DNA from: [Phialemoniopsis] sp. UDSM-2020
Lineage: Eukaryota; Ascomycota; Sordariomycetes; Thyridiales; Thyridiaceae
Reading direction: 5' to 3'
Assembly (NCBI GenBank): GCA_018873225.1
Contig: JAEILZ010000001.1
Coordinates: forward strand, 1 to 64,000
Length of the DNA stretch: 64,000 bases
The first letter of the stretch is position 1; each line of letters begins with the position of its first letter. Shown here piece by piece: positions 1 through 11,580 of this stretch. Under the pieces are notes generated by a model. That model searched no databases. It was not told where the DNA came from and worked only from the letters and a program-made list of their open reading frames with translations. A program made the translations under genes and the position numbers.

Positions 1-1860
1 CTTTTGAGTAAAAGCTATCTTTAGCTATAATTAATTGCTACTTACTTAAGTTGTTCTGACTTATTTGCTTATATAAACCCCCTTTAAGTTTAGGACCTTA
101 AAGTATTGTTTTGTGTTTAGGATTATGGATTGTTACACTTTAGAAGATATATTATCTTAAATAGATCTTTAAGATAGATAATATTTATTATTCCCTTTAG
201 GATAATTCCTTAGTAAATAAGTATTTTATCTTTAAAGTTATATTATTATATAACTACTACTATCTTAAATTATTCTATATACTTTAAATATTAATTATTA
301 TTTTATTTTTTTAAAAGATATATAATATAATTATTATTATAATATATTATTTAATATTTATTTTTATATTATATCTTTTAAATAATATTTATTTATTATT
401 TTAATTTTAAGATCTTTTAAAACTTCTTTTTTTAATAATAATTTCTAATAAAATATCTTTCTTTTCTATAGTTAAAATACTTTTTAAACTCTTATTTAGT
501 AGTATTAAACTTTATAGATCCTTTATATTAAATACTTCTTTATATAGTAGTAGTTTTTTATTATATTACTTTCTTTCTTTAGTTAGCTTATTTAAAATAG
601 AAAATTTATAATTATTACTTTTATTTCTTAAGGTATTACTTATATAATTAGTTATTAATTTATATAGCTATAGCTATATATTTAAAGAATTCCTTTAGTT
701 AATCTATCTTTATAAGTTTATTTTTAACTTTAAACTTTAGTCTATTATAAAATAAAATTATAAAAGGTTTATTATTTTATTCTAAGTTAATTATAATCTA
801 TTAGAATTTTACTATATAGAAGATAATTAATTTAACCTATTATAACTACTAAAATTATTATTTAGCTAATCTTTCTTTATTAAAATCTTTAAAGATATTC
901 TTAATTACTTTCTTAAAGGTATTAAATCTATTTATAAATAGATCTTATATTCTTTTCTACTATTTAATTACTAACTTTTTAAGGAAATCCTACTATATAG
1001 GTTTAAATCAGATAAATACCTTCCTTTTAAGCTTAGTAGCTATAAAAAGAATTTAATTAATAATATATAGAAAATTATAATTATACTTTTAGATATAAAT
1101 ATAATACTAAATAAGAAATCCTTATAAATCTTCTTTTTCTTCTAAAAATACCTTAAGTATTTTATATTTAGTACCTCTAATATAAGCTTATATTATAGTA
1201 AGTTATTCTTTTAACTATTAAATCTTAGTAATAGTTTACTTTATAATATAAATTAGTTTAGAATTAATTAATTAAGATTTTAATATAGTTTCTTTTATAT
1301 TATTACTTAGAATATAATTTACTTATTAAATAAGAGTATTTAATATATAATAATCCTTTATCTTAGACCCTTAAGGTACTAAAATAGAATATATAGGAGG
1401 TTTATACTAATAGTAAGTAATAAATATAAAATAATAATATAAATTAATTAATTATAACTAAAATAGCTTTTACTTAAAGGTATATTATTAGGTAAAGATA
1501 CTTTGAATATTAAAGAGCTATTTAGGTAGATATCTAAGGGTAGACCTTATCTATATATATAGATAGTTATATCGTCTTGGATTACTAATCCGTTGTAATT
1601 GAATCACTCTAGATCAGTAAGAATCACTGATCGCCTATAATTGCTTATCTTATCTATTCTGCTGTTCTTAACCGCCTAGGTTACTACCCTGTAGTACTGT
1701 ACCTTGATTTCGTGATACTTATTGTATGAGAAATTTCAGAAAATTTAAAAGGGTTTATTAAATTCAAATCTACTCTACAAAATAAATTTAAATCTATCCC
1801 CTATCTTTATTACATACAAACCATCCCTCCTAGTAAAATAAATCAAATCTACTAGAATTA
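1..1860. repeat. AT-rich, RIP-like repeat-derived block
   Basis: This stretch is overwhelmingly A and T, with runs of TATA/TTAA/TAAT and very few C or CpA steps. It holds no credible open reading frame. Such composition in a filamentous ascomycete is typical of transposon DNA mutated by RIP (CpA to TpA). A less damaged segment lies at about 1560-1735, and AT-rich sequence resumes to about 1860, where base composition turns normal abruptly. The original element cannot be identified by eye. Confidence 0.75.
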
Positions 1861-2206
1861 TTTGGCTATTAAGGGATAGGCGCATCACCTAACAGTGGCC
1901 GGATGTCTGTCTCGGATGTCTGCCGGCTCAGCAGCAAACAACTGTGGATCGCATCCAATTGCTATGCAGAAACTAGGCCGACGCCGGTTCGTCTCTGCAC
2001 TTACGTGATTGATGTTTGCGCATTTAGCCATCTTTAGCTGCTCCTTTGCGAGGGCAGAAGGTTCATGTGACACACACAGTGGGATTGAAAGCACGGCAAG
2101 ACAATTGCAATTGACACGCCTGCACTCAATTGAATCGCACAAGTTATCCCTACTTACTGCATTTCAGTGTGTGAATTTAAGGGACAACACGAACAACCAC
2201 GACAAC
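1861..2206. other. Upstream region of the acyltransferase-like gene
   Basis: Normal-composition DNA between the AT-rich block and the first gene. An open frame runs from 2009 into the acyltransferase coding sequence, but its N-terminal extension has no family counterpart, so I treat it as leader. No clear regulatory motif seen. Confidence 0.4.
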
Positions 2207-3292
2207 ATGAAACATATCACTTGTAGCGGTTCGCCATTCGAAATTGGCAAGCATCACGGCGAAGTTGCAAAAGAGGAGATCGTGCGCAGTCTTGCATTCT
2301 ACGCCGACTACTTTCAGTCCAAATCTGGGCTGGCCTGGTCTGATGCCGTCGCTGTTGCCGAACGCTTTGAGCCATGTCTGCAAAAGCACTGCCCACACTT
2401 GGTCGAGGAGATGCGCGGAATCGCATCCGGCGCCTCTCTCACCTTCGGTGACATCTTGGCACTGAACGTTCGCACAGAGATCTCGATGGGGCTGGGGCTC
2501 GTCAGTGACGGGTGCACATCTCTGTACTGGAGACCAACAGGCGGCGATCGAGGTATTTTGGCCCAGAACTGGGATTGGGAAACGGCTCAGCAACAGAACC
2601 TAGTGCAACTTCAAATCCCGCACACCGATGGTCGGCCTGCTCTCAGTATCGTGACCGAGGCAGGAATTGTCGGCAAGATCGGTCTCAATGCGAATGGGGT
2701 TGGCGTATGCCTCAATGCCATACGAGCACGGGGCGTCAATTACGCTCGGCTGCCTGTGCACATCGCTCTTCGCTCGGTCCTCGAGTGTACGTCGTTTTAT
2801 GAGGCTGTCGCAATGCTGCAGTCATTGGGAGTCGCTGCATCCTGTCACATCTTGATTGCCGACTCGAAGGATGCTCGGGGCCTTGAGTTCAGCCATGCTG
2901 ATATCGTCGAATTGCCGACGCGGGATGGCATTTACACGCACACAAACCACTGGCTCAAGCCACATGCAGGACCTGACGGGCCTATTACAGAATCTGTCTT
3001 CTTGCAAGACTCTGTACCGAGACTGACGAGGCTTGATGACCTACTTGCAAGCGATGACTTGAAGACGCCCGTCTCTGACGAAGAGGGGACGTGCCAAGAA
3101 CGCATGAGCGTCGTGGAGAGAATGCTTGACGACGAAGAAAACTTTCCTGGGTCTATCAACAAGAGCACCTCTGCAGACAGCACTGTGGCTACCTTGTTCA
3201 GCATCGTGATGGACTTGGCGGATCAACAGGCCAAAGTCCGCATTGGTAGGCCGACCGAGGCCGTGGAGTCATTTGTTTTGCAAGTCGTCTGA
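2207..3292 (+). CDS. Penicillin acyltransferase-like Ntn hydrolase (peptidase C45 family)
   Basis: The product is 361 residues, about the size of fungal isopenicillin-N acyltransferase (about 357). The motif DGCTSLYW puts a Gly-Cys pair at residues 102-103, the position where the family proenzyme cuts itself and exposes the N-terminal Cys nucleophile. A second family block, QNWDWE, follows about 25 residues later. The ATG at 2207 was chosen because it gives the family-like N-terminus; an open frame extends 66 codons upstream without similarity. The C-terminus (LQVV) lacks the peroxisomal ARL-type signal of the penicillin enzyme. There are no introns. No ACV synthetase or isopenicillin-N synthase lies nearby, so the substrate is probably another amide; the function stays open. 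It sits next to the RIP-like block. Confidence 0.85.
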   Translation: MKHITCSGSPFEIGKHHGEVAKEEIVRSLAFYADYFQSKSGLAWSDAVAVAERFEPCLQKHCPHLVEEMRGIASGASLTFGDILALNVRTEISMGLGLVSDGCTSLYWRPTGGDRGILAQNWDWETAQQQNLVQLQIPHTDGRPALSIVTEAGIVGKIGLNANGVGVCLNAIRARGVNYARLPVHIALRSVLECTSFYEAVAMLQSLGVAASCHILIADSKDARGLEFSHADIVELPTRDGIYTHTNHWLKPHAGPDGPITESVFLQDSVPRLTRLDDLLASDDLKTPVSDEEGTCQERMSVVERMLDDEENFPGSINKSTSADSTVATLFSIVMDLADQQAKVRIGRPTEAVESFVLQVV

Positions 3293-3575
3293 TTGATATT
3301 CGCACATGTAATTTTCTACAGCTCCTATAGACAACAATTAAACCTCTCTGCAGCTATGATTCGCTGATGTCAAATGATGAATGGGGTTCGAAGCGTGAGC
3401 CTGAACCCTACGTCAAGATGCCGTCCGGTGCTAATTTGCTGTATCTATAACACATCTCTCTATGAACATAGCTAGGTTCGGGTGAAGTGCTGGCGCAGTA
3501 TCTTCTATTTTACAATGCCATTGCAAGTCATGCTTCCCTCGCGTCTATGAATGATCTTTGCGCCGGTGCTTTCTC

Positions 3576-4695
3576 TCAAAGCTTCTGCACGACGCCAGAG
3601 TTTACAGCATCCTGAAACTTCGGGCGCAACATCTCGTACCCTTGAGTAGTGCGAGAGTATGTGATTCCACCTAAGCGACTGACCGGTCGTAGAACCTGCT
3701 CAGATCGTATGATTAGCGATTGCCAACTTCCAGAGTCTGAACGTGCTTTCATACCGCTGGGTCGATGATATTCTTGTCTGCATTGAGCGCATCTTCGCGT
3801 ACCCAAAAGTTCACCCCTTCGAGGATTGCCAAGACTCCAGTCTTCTTCCCCGGTGTCGTCGGGTTGCGACTGGTGAACTCCCGTACCTCGAAGAGACGAC
3901 ACTCGGTGGCATAGATTGCCTCTGCAACTCGGGGCGGTTTGACGAAGGTAGATTTGGCTTGGTGCAGGCCGCTGACATCCCACTCGCTGACACCGAAGGG
4001 CGCATCGATGGAGGTGGAATTTGCAGCTTCGACGAAATGTTCAGATATAATGTTGAGAACGCCTGTGTTTTCCCGGTAAGATCCAAGCTTCTTGAACTTC
4101 ACTGGTGAGTGGAACATGACTTACATTCGCCTGTTTCGACGATATTCTTCAACGTGTCTTTAGCTGTGTCTATCCCGCAGCCTGTGAACCCAACGGTGAA
4201 TAGGGGAGGGTCGTAGTTGATCATGTTTGTGAAGCTGAAAGGCGCAAGATTCATCGACTTGCCTTTTTTCCGGTAGAGTAGGTGTCAGTATGGTGATGCA
4301 GTCTCGCCATGCCAAATGTGTGTGTGTACGTAGTACTTACCATCCTCGCCGAGAGTGCTGAGAAAGCCAATAGGCCGTGGTATGATGCCTGATATCATCA
4401 ACTTGTAGTTGTAGACTGACGGTCTACCTTCCTCGTATGGGTTAATCTCGATATGCGCCTTGCCTAAGGACGCGCCGTCATCATTGCCGCCCTGGCCAAA
4501 TTGCCATGACGGACTGATCGTCTGCGTGTAGTTCCAACTTGAAGCTTCACGTGGCCAGGCAGGCCTTGAGCTCTCTACAGATTTGAAATCTGGGTGCGGG
4601 TTGCGTTTGATAGATGCTTCCCTTGCTGCTCTGGCGACGAGATCTTCAGCATTTTGCTGTTGGTTCTCCGGTACAAGATCGTGTGAGGCGCCCAT
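3576..4695 (-). CDS. Flavin reductase-like, FMN-binding split-barrel protein
   Basis: Four exons give a coherent 306-residue protein: 4695-4341, 4262-4125, 4062-3755 and 3695-3576, with three short GT-AG introns (78, 62 and 59 bases). The motif SGIIPRPIGFLSTLGEDGK followed by NLAPFSF is the flavin-contact signature of the DIM6/NTAB flavin-reductase-like family, and NIISEHFVEAAN is a second conserved block. Members bind FMN and reduce flavins or act as small oxidoreductases in the cytoplasm; the substrate cannot be read from sequence. The gene is divergent from the metallo-beta-lactamase-fold gene at 5273 and shares a 577-base promoter with it. A second family member lies at 20065-20784. Confidence 0.85.
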
Positions 4696-5272
4696 TGTGG
4701 AATTATTTGCCGGGATGTCTGGCGAGGGACGGTAAGGTCGTGAAAAAATCGCCTGGTGCTCGACTGGGTCGTGATGTCTGTGATATGGTTACTCCGCACG
4801 ATTCCATCCACCATATTAGTAAAGATGCGGCAGATCATTTGCCCATCCGGATCTCGAACTCTTGGAGGCTGGATGCTTGGAGGAATTTGGAGCCGCATGA
4901 TGCCATTTCCCCTTGCGCTACGCACACTACCCCGCAGGACCCTCTGATCGTCGAGCACGCTAAAAGTGTCGCTCCTGAGAAGATTGCAGATATCCGGCAC
5001 TAGGATCAGACACCCGTCAATGGGATGCTTGTCCTTGGCCCCACCCGCACCACCTCGGGCGGAAGCAACAGGATAGCTGTTCACATCCGTGAAGCCATCG
5101 CATGATCGTCGCGTTGGGATAACCCTCGTCGGCTGTCAGCTCATGACAAGATGCCATCTGTGATTTCTCCTGTACACTTCAAAAGGCAACGGACGAGACT
5201 CAACGCGGTGCAAGAGATTTGGAGCTATCCTCAGTCACTACTGTCAACCTCCAACTCTTACACAAAGCAACC
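4696..5272. promoter_or_regulatory. Shared divergent promoter region
   Basis: A 577-base gap between the divergent flavin reductase-like and metallo-beta-lactamase-fold genes. The arrangement suggests possible co-regulation. No specific binding site recognised, and no further gene seen. Confidence 0.4.
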
Positions 5273-6303
5273 ATGGATCTAATGATATGCGGCATGTGCG
5301 GTGTCCAGCATGACACCCGTTCAGTCAAGTCATGCAAGATCTGCGACGACCCTCGTCAATACGTTCCTCCAGATGGGTAAGCAAATGCGCGTCTCGAACT
5401 GACTGTGCGCGCGCAATGGTTGTGCTCATCTCCATCACAGACAAACTTGGACGACGCTTCGAGAGATGCAAGTCTCCAAGAAGTACAAAAACGTCTTTCG
5501 ACAAGATAAATTCCACTCAGGCGTGATCAGCATCTTCACCGAGCCGCAGGTCGCCATTGGCCAAAGGGCCTTCCTCCTCTGCACCGACAAGGGCAACATC
5601 CTCTGGGACTGTATCTCCTATCTTGACGACGAAACTATCGAGCGAGTCAATGCTCTGGGAGGCATTACCTCCATCGTCATATCGCATCCGCATTACTACT
5701 CGACAGCCCTTCACTGGGCTGAGGCCTTCAACTGCAAAGTCTATCTCTCGGCAGAAGATGAAGAGTGGGTGATGCGCAAGGGCGCAGCACATGTGATGTG
5801 GAAGGAGCCCTCTCGAGAATTCCTCGACGGACAGTTCGTTGCTGTCAAGGTTGGAGGTCATTTCCCAGGTAGCTCTGTGTTGCTGTGGAAGAGCGAGCGA
5901 AAGTTGTTCGTAGCCGACTCGATCACTGTCGTTCCGAGCGGCGTCTACCACGTTGATCGCCCGGCAGACACTGCCAGCTTCACTTTCATGTGGTCGTATC
6001 CCAATATGGTAAGTTCCGTTGCTGCCTTTGACGCCCGTTGCAAGGCTGGAAAACTAACGCATGTGTACTCAGATCCCCCTTCCTCCTGATGAGGTGCACG
6101 GTATCTGGAAGGCTGTGGCCGACCTTGACTTTGAGGATACGCATGGAGCATTTTGGACTCGTGATACCAGGGGGAGGAGCAAAGAGCGCGTGCTTGAGAG
6201 CGCTCAGCTGGCTGTAAGATTTATGGGCTATACCAACCATGTCATCCACAAGGAAGTCGTCAAGACCAAGAGTGTGAACGGTGCGAAGGCAATTCGGTCA
6301 TGA
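5273..6303 (+). CDS. Metallo-beta-lactamase-fold protein with N-terminal Cys4 motif
   Basis: Three exons (5273-5376, 5441-6008, 6073-6303) encode 300 residues. The N-terminus carries CX2C-X11-CX2C (Cys6, 9, 21, 24), which looks like a small zinc ribbon. The rest has metallo-beta-lactamase features: ILWDCISYLDD, a SHPHYYS block near residues 116-122, GHFPGSSVLLW and FVADSITV. The canonical HxHxDH is degenerate, because Asp and the last His are replaced by Tyr and Ser; a dinuclear zinc hydrolase site is therefore doubtful. The fold call rests on the order of these motifs. It is divergent from the flavin reductase-like gene and followed by a Zn2Cys6 regulator. Function unknown. Confidence 0.8.
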
Positions 6304-6705
6304 GATAGACTTTTATGTTAGCTGTTATCGAAGAATATTAAGTGAGCGTTACTCAATGTCACAGAATCAAAATCGAATCCCTGTCATGCCATCGTGGCTT
6401 TCTCAACAGAGGGGAGACGGCAACACGATGAATTCTCGAAAAGCTGCCCCTCACACCAAACTTAGCGCTTGACTCCAAACTGGGTCGTGCGGGGAAACCA
6501 GCTTCTCTAGCTTGGCGCCGTGATCGAACCCACGCAGTAGTGCCGTCCCCAAACTTTGCCTCAAGCTAAGAAGAGTTGGTCGGTCTCCTCGCCCCTCTTT
6601 CACTCCCCACCCTCCCTCCTTCTTCTCCAGCCCTCCGAAATCCCAGAATCTTCACTCGCATTGATTCATCGCCCGTCCATCCCATCATCTCCGTGTCTTC
6701 TCCAG

Positions 6706-8727
6706 ATGTCAGATCAAGCGCCTCTTACTTCGGCCGCCTTGGCGCGCCTACTGAGCAGGCGAGTGCCCCCGGACAAACGGCAGAGGACTGCTATGAGCTG
6801 CGACTTCTGCAAACGGAAGCGATGTAAATGCTCTCGGCCAAACAGCAACGAGCCCTGTAGGGCTTGCAGGGAGTCCGGCGAAGTTTGCCGTATCACCGAA
6901 CCGAGAAAGCGCGGGCGCCGTGGTCTGCTGCTAGATCCATCATCAAATCTTGTGATGACTCCTCGGGTCGAGGTCGATTCAACAACATCCTCAAGCACGA
7001 CGGGACGTGTCATCCCCCCTGAAATCTGCAAGGTCGCACCAACTGCCCCCCGGTCCCGACATGTCGTTGCGGAGCTCCCGGTCGAGGCTCTTTTTGAAGA
7101 TCTTCTTGGGCTTCCCCAATACATCGGCCCGACCGGTTCCTATACCCTCCTCGTCAGCCTCCGAGAAATGCTCTCATTCCGATATGGCCCCAGTAATTCC
7201 TTTCCCGAAGCTGCCCAGACCATGGGCTTCTCGACTCAATACGTCAACGAGATCGCTCCAATTCCAGGGTTCGATCTGCCGCCGAGGGAGGTGGCAGACA
7301 CCTTGGTACATGTCTTCTTCACCAAGGTCCACCGGGACTTTCCAGTTTTCCACCAGGCCATATTTCAGGCGGCATACGAAAGCATGTGGTCGCCCCTTCC
7401 AGACACCGAGCCGGCGTGGCTGATGGCCCTGTACATGGTTTTTGTTCTTGCGCTCGAGACCAGCAAGGACGATCCCGCAATACCACAGAAACGCGAAGCA
7501 CACTCTAGATACCTCGCCAAAGCGAAGGCATTCCTCCCCGAAGTCATCACTGGATGCACGCTTGGCCATGTTCAGGCTCTCATGCTCTACTGCTTACAGA
7601 CGCACATTTCCAGAGAACGGAGCGCGTGCTGGAACATCACCGGCGCCTCGATTCGCATGGCTGTTGCAATCGGGTTGCATCGAAACGGTGCTAATCCCAA
7701 GTGCAGTCCGCTGGAACGCGAGCTGCGAAAGCGAGTGTGGTGGACCTTGTATGCCTTTGAGCGACTCGAGTGCTCCTCTCTTGGTCGGCCTTCAGCCATC
7801 GATGACGCTGAATGCAATGCTCCGGTTCCTGCCGAGGGATATCTCGATATGGGTCACATTTTACCTGTCGGCCATCTGGATGCCCAGTCCGAGCTGCTCA
7901 AACTCATCGGGGTCATTTGCAAGAATCAGTACAGTCTACAGAAGGTGTCTACAGAGCATGTTGACTTCGCCAATCACATATCGGAGCAGCTTGAGTCATG
8001 GCGACTGGGTCTTCCGCCCCATCTCCGGACTGGATCTGACGCTCCCGATCTTCATTTCAGATCCATCACAGTTCTCCACTTGCAGCATCTGTATGCCGTC
8101 ACACTCTGTACTCGCTCACTTCTGGCCTTCAAGACGCAGCATCGCGTTGAACCGCTCGAGCCGTCAGCATTGTCAATGATCACAAACCTCGCTCGGAAAT
8201 GCACCGACGCAGCTATTTCGGGTATAGATCTTCTACACGAACTACTGTCGAAGTCGTGTTTGAATTCCAGGACATCCTGGGATATCTACTTTATGGAGAG
8301 CTTCTCGATGATCCTCGCCATCGGAAAGTTTGCGCACGAGGGTGACACCGACCCGACCTACCGCAACCGCATCGTCACTGCGCTCGAGACTGGGATGACG
8401 GTTCTCAAGAGCTGCGATGGGTTCTCCGCTACCATGGAAAGGTTCGCCAATGTGACCGCAGATTTTTCCCGTACTGTCGTGGTGGCTGCGAGGAGTGACG
8501 ACGGCAGCCCGCCGGGCGCAAATGTGGACGAGACGATTGACCTGTCACCCACAGGCAACTCTGAAGGGTGCTACGATATTTGTCCACAAGGCGACGGCCG
8601 AGACTTACAACCTTTGGACATGCCTTCGATAAACCAGATGCCTGCTGCGCAACCGACCTATGAATTTCTGGGCCTTGGCAGTGCGTTATGCTGGGAAGAC
8701 TTTGGTGCATGGGCATTGCAACAGTGA
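6706..8727 (+). CDS. Zn2Cys6 transcription factor with fungal-specific middle domain
   Basis: A single exon encodes 673 residues. The N-terminus has a complete binuclear zinc cluster, CX2CX6CX8CX2CX6C at residues 32-61, followed by a basic stretch (KRGRRG). The middle region carries fungal_trans-type blocks such as ERELRKRVWWTLYAFER and LGRPSAIDD. The protein should be a nuclear DNA-binding regulator. The frame is open from 6556, but the ATG at 6706 starts just before the zinc cluster and avoids a low-complexity leader, so I prefer it. It is convergent with the FAD monooxygenase gene, whose stop is only 159 bases away. Likely a local pathway regulator; targets unknown. Confidence 0.88.
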   Translation: MSDQAPLTSAALARLLSRRVPPDKRQRTAMSCDFCKRKRCKCSRPNSNEPCRACRESGEVCRITEPRKRGRRGLLLDPSSNLVMTPRVEVDSTTSSSTTGRVIPPEICKVAPTAPRSRHVVAELPVEALFEDLLGLPQYIGPTGSYTLLVSLREMLSFRYGPSNSFPEAAQTMGFSTQYVNEIAPIPGFDLPPREVADTLVHVFFTKVHRDFPVFHQAIFQAAYESMWSPLPDTEPAWLMALYMVFVLALETSKDDPAIPQKREAHSRYLAKAKAFLPEVITGCTLGHVQALMLYCLQTHISRERSACWNITGASIRMAVAIGLHRNGANPKCSPLERELRKRVWWTLYAFERLECSSLGRPSAIDDAECNAPVPAEGYLDMGHILPVGHLDAQSELLKLIGVICKNQYSLQKVSTEHVDFANHISEQLESWRLGLPPHLRTGSDAPDLHFRSITVLHLQHLYAVTLCTRSLLAFKTQHRVEPLEPSALSMITNLARKCTDAAISGIDLLHELLSKSCLNSRTSWDIYFMESFSMILAIGKFAHEGDTDPTYRNRIVTALETGMTVLKSCDGFSATMERFANVTADFSRTVVVAARSDDGSPPGANVDETIDLSPTGNSEGCYDICPQGDGRDLQPLDMPSINQMPAAQPTYEFLGLGSALCWEDFGAWALQQ

Positions 8728-8886
8728 CCGGGACAATGTATTATCCAAGCACGGCGAGAAGGCGTCATTATGGGAGGATGCGACCCGACCAGTCTTTATA
8801 GCCATTGTAAGATTCCATCAATCGTTGAAAACTAAATTCACAAAACGAGTCTGTACATATCTTCTACCATGCTACCAAAGTCTATC

Positions 8887-10231
8887 TCAGTTGGAGTGTC
8901 CATTCGTGTAGCCATTCTCGGTCCCAGCACCCGCAGCTTTCGCCTCCTTGTAGGCATCGTAACCGTAGAGCCACGGTGAAAAGATAGGCTCTCTCCACAG
9001 GAAAGGATCGCCTTCGCTGCTGATTTCAGCACCCATCATGGCATCCCGACGCTGCTGCTCGTCGCCGTCATGGAGGTGATACCAATGCTGTTGGCCCTTG
9101 GCAGCGCGAACAACCTTGGTGCTCCGGGGCCGCCTCAAAGCCTCATATTTGGCCAATGCGGCGGCCAAGGGAATGTCCTCGCTGAGAACATGGCCGAGGA
9201 CCGCAGCGTCCTCAAGAGCCATGCCGGCACCTTGGCTGAGGTATGGGAGAGAGGGGTGCACGGCGTCGCCAAGGAGCGTGAACCTTCCGCTTGGGTGGTT
9301 CCAGTCCTTCAGCTCCGGTCGCATGTGCAGCTTCCACCTCCAGATCTCTTCGTGCTCGTAGTTCGCCAGGATCTTGCGAAGTAACGGGTCCCATCCGTCG
9401 AAAATCTTGAGGGTGTTTTCTCGGGAAAGGGGAGCCCGTACCACTCCCTCGGGCAGGTCATCGGGGGCGATGGCGACGAGGTTGATCTGCCTTCCTCCTT
9501 TGAGAATGTAGACAATGGCATGTCTGTTTGGGCCCAGCCAGTATGTGACTTGCGGGCTCTGTGACAGCCTTTTGAAGTCCTCATCGTTGGGGTCCAATTT
9601 GTCGACGTTGAGAAGGACGCGGAAAGCAATGTCTCCGGTGTATTCGGGCGCGTCGGTGGGCACGAGCTTTCTTCGCGTAACTGAGTTCAGACCGTCTGCA
9701 CCAACAACAAGGTCGCCGGAAAGGGTCTGCCCGTCTTTCAGAGTGATAGTTGCTGACTCGAAGTCGATGTCGACGACCTTTGAATTTACCCTCACGTCGG
9801 CACCGAGTTCGAGAGCTCGCTTGTGAAGAGCGACAATGAGGTCATGTCTATGGATGTCCCAGAAGGGGGACCCATAGGTCTTTTTGTGATACTCTCCAAG
9901 CTCGAGCTTGGCCAGCTGAGTGCCATCGTTGTACCGTCGCATGACACAGCTGGTCGGCTCGACGACATCAGTCAAAATGCTCTTGTCAATACCCCACTCG
10001 AAAAGGATTCGAGTGGCGTTCGCCGAGAATTGCAATCCAGCTCCAATCTAAGGGTGTTGAATCAGCTTGTGTAACTTAACAAGAAAAAGGAAGCATCCTT
10101 CTCACCTCTTCAATCTTCTCCTCGGATTCGAGAACGATCACAGAGTGGCCGGCGTGTAGTATGGCAATCGCAGCGGCTAAGCCACCAATGCCACCGCCGA
10201 CGATCAAAACTTGCAAGCCTGTCTTTGCCAT
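8887..10231 (-). CDS. FAD-dependent aromatic monooxygenase (salicylate hydroxylase-type)
   Basis: Two exons (10231-10106 and 10047-8887, one 58-base intron) encode 428 residues. The N-terminus has the dinucleotide-binding GGGIGG (residues 12-17), the middle carries the DG motif VVGADGLNS (about 156-164), and GDAVHPSLPYLSQGAG (from about 302) is the second FAD-contact motif. This is the class A flavoprotein hydroxylase pattern of salicylate, 6-hydroxynicotinate and 4-hydroxybenzoate-type hydroxylases, which use NAD(P)H and oxygen on aromatic acids. There is no membrane segment, so it should be cytosolic. The quinate-type module downstream makes an aromatic-acid substrate such as protocatechuate attractive, but this is inference; family members also tailor secondary metabolites. 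Confidence 0.88.
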
Positions 10232-11580
10232 ACTGTTGGTGCGAAGTGGTCTATCTGTGAAAGTCCCGAAGATTGACAAGTGCGTCCTGCCAGAAGGATA
10301 AAGTTAAACAATGCGGGTTAAGACTTGCTAAATAAGCACCCCAGGATCGTCATGCAAGCGTCAAAAAGATGGATTTACACCTTGTTGTCCGAGCCGTGAG
10401 GTTCTGCCGGCTGTGTGTGGGATGGAGCAACGTCGTAACAACATTGATCCTGGCGCATTACCCGGCGCGATCTCCGTGATTCCTGTCCGGTAAGACCATG
10501 TGGGAGATGATGGTCGCGCAGATCGGTTTCTCCTGCAGCTTCCTGGGCTCTCCAGCACATTTCCTAGTGGTCGGTTAGTTGCGCAGACCAAGATCCATCT
10601 GACGAAGTCTGTTATCCTAGCTACGGAGCTGGGGAACTCCACAATGGCATGGCCAGGGACTAGTCTCGATATGTCTCTGCAAAATCTTGTGTCTCAGCGA
10701 AGCGTCTGTAAACCCTCAAGAATGCTGTCTACATCAACCCTTCTAGCCATGGCCTAGAACTCGAATCCAATCCAGGTCTCGAATGTGCCAGATTCTGCCA
10801 TGGCCCCCAATCGTGAACCAGTCCAGTCTATGAGACTTATCCATCATCGACTAGTGCGATCCCACGATGGATACGCAGGTCCATTTGGCGCAATTCCAGC
10901 CCCAGCCCTCGACTCCGCAGTATGAATCGATAGGCTAGGAATTGCGGGTACATGTATCCTAGAGGCGGCCGCGATGTCAACCCTAGTTTCGGAACTCACT
11001 TTCGTGACTAGTACCACCTCAAGATTGTGCAACAATTGCGGGGAAGGTCGCACCTTGGCGGAGGGTGCAGGAATTCCAATGTCTCATTGTGAAGTTTATC
11101 AGTTTGAAAGGTCGCGGAAGACAGTACGACTCCTCATAAGGCAAGTCAATGATTCCCCGCGTTGGGGTCAGTCTGCCAGCCGAAGACAAGATTCAAGCAG
11201 TCGGGTAGATGGCCAGCTGTTCTCTTGATGGCTTTTTAAGCAATCTCCACCCTATGTGACCATTACTCTACCATGATATGCGTGGTAAGCTCTCCACGGT
11301 TATCCTTGACCTGACGTAATAGGTTCAATCTTATCTCCGCAACCCTATCAATATCTATCGCGGCGATATCTGTAACGGGACACTTTGGGGTAACCAGAGC
11401 AGGATGGCGTCTTTTCAGACAGACATCCGCCGGCACGTCTTCACCCGAGATATCAAGTCGTGATGGGAAAGTGTAGCTCACCATATGATGGGTGATGAGT
11501 TAATCGCTTTCATGAATGATCTGTTCGATATCTCATTTGTGCATCTTTGACTTTTGGGTAGACGCGGCAAGACCGCCATC
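10232..11580. other. Divergent intergenic region, 1.35 kb
   Basis: Separates the FAD monooxygenase (minus) from the Zn2Cys6 regulator (plus). Only short, compositionally unconvincing open frames occur. A GGATAA half-site of the QutA type lies near 10297, just upstream of the monooxygenase start, without its second half. No RNA gene or repeat recognised. Confidence 0.4.

Noticed and set aside
2009..3292. Penicillin gene cluster
   Set aside because: Only the acyltransferase-like gene is present; ACV synthetase and isopenicillin-N synthase are absent and the peroxisomal tail is missing.
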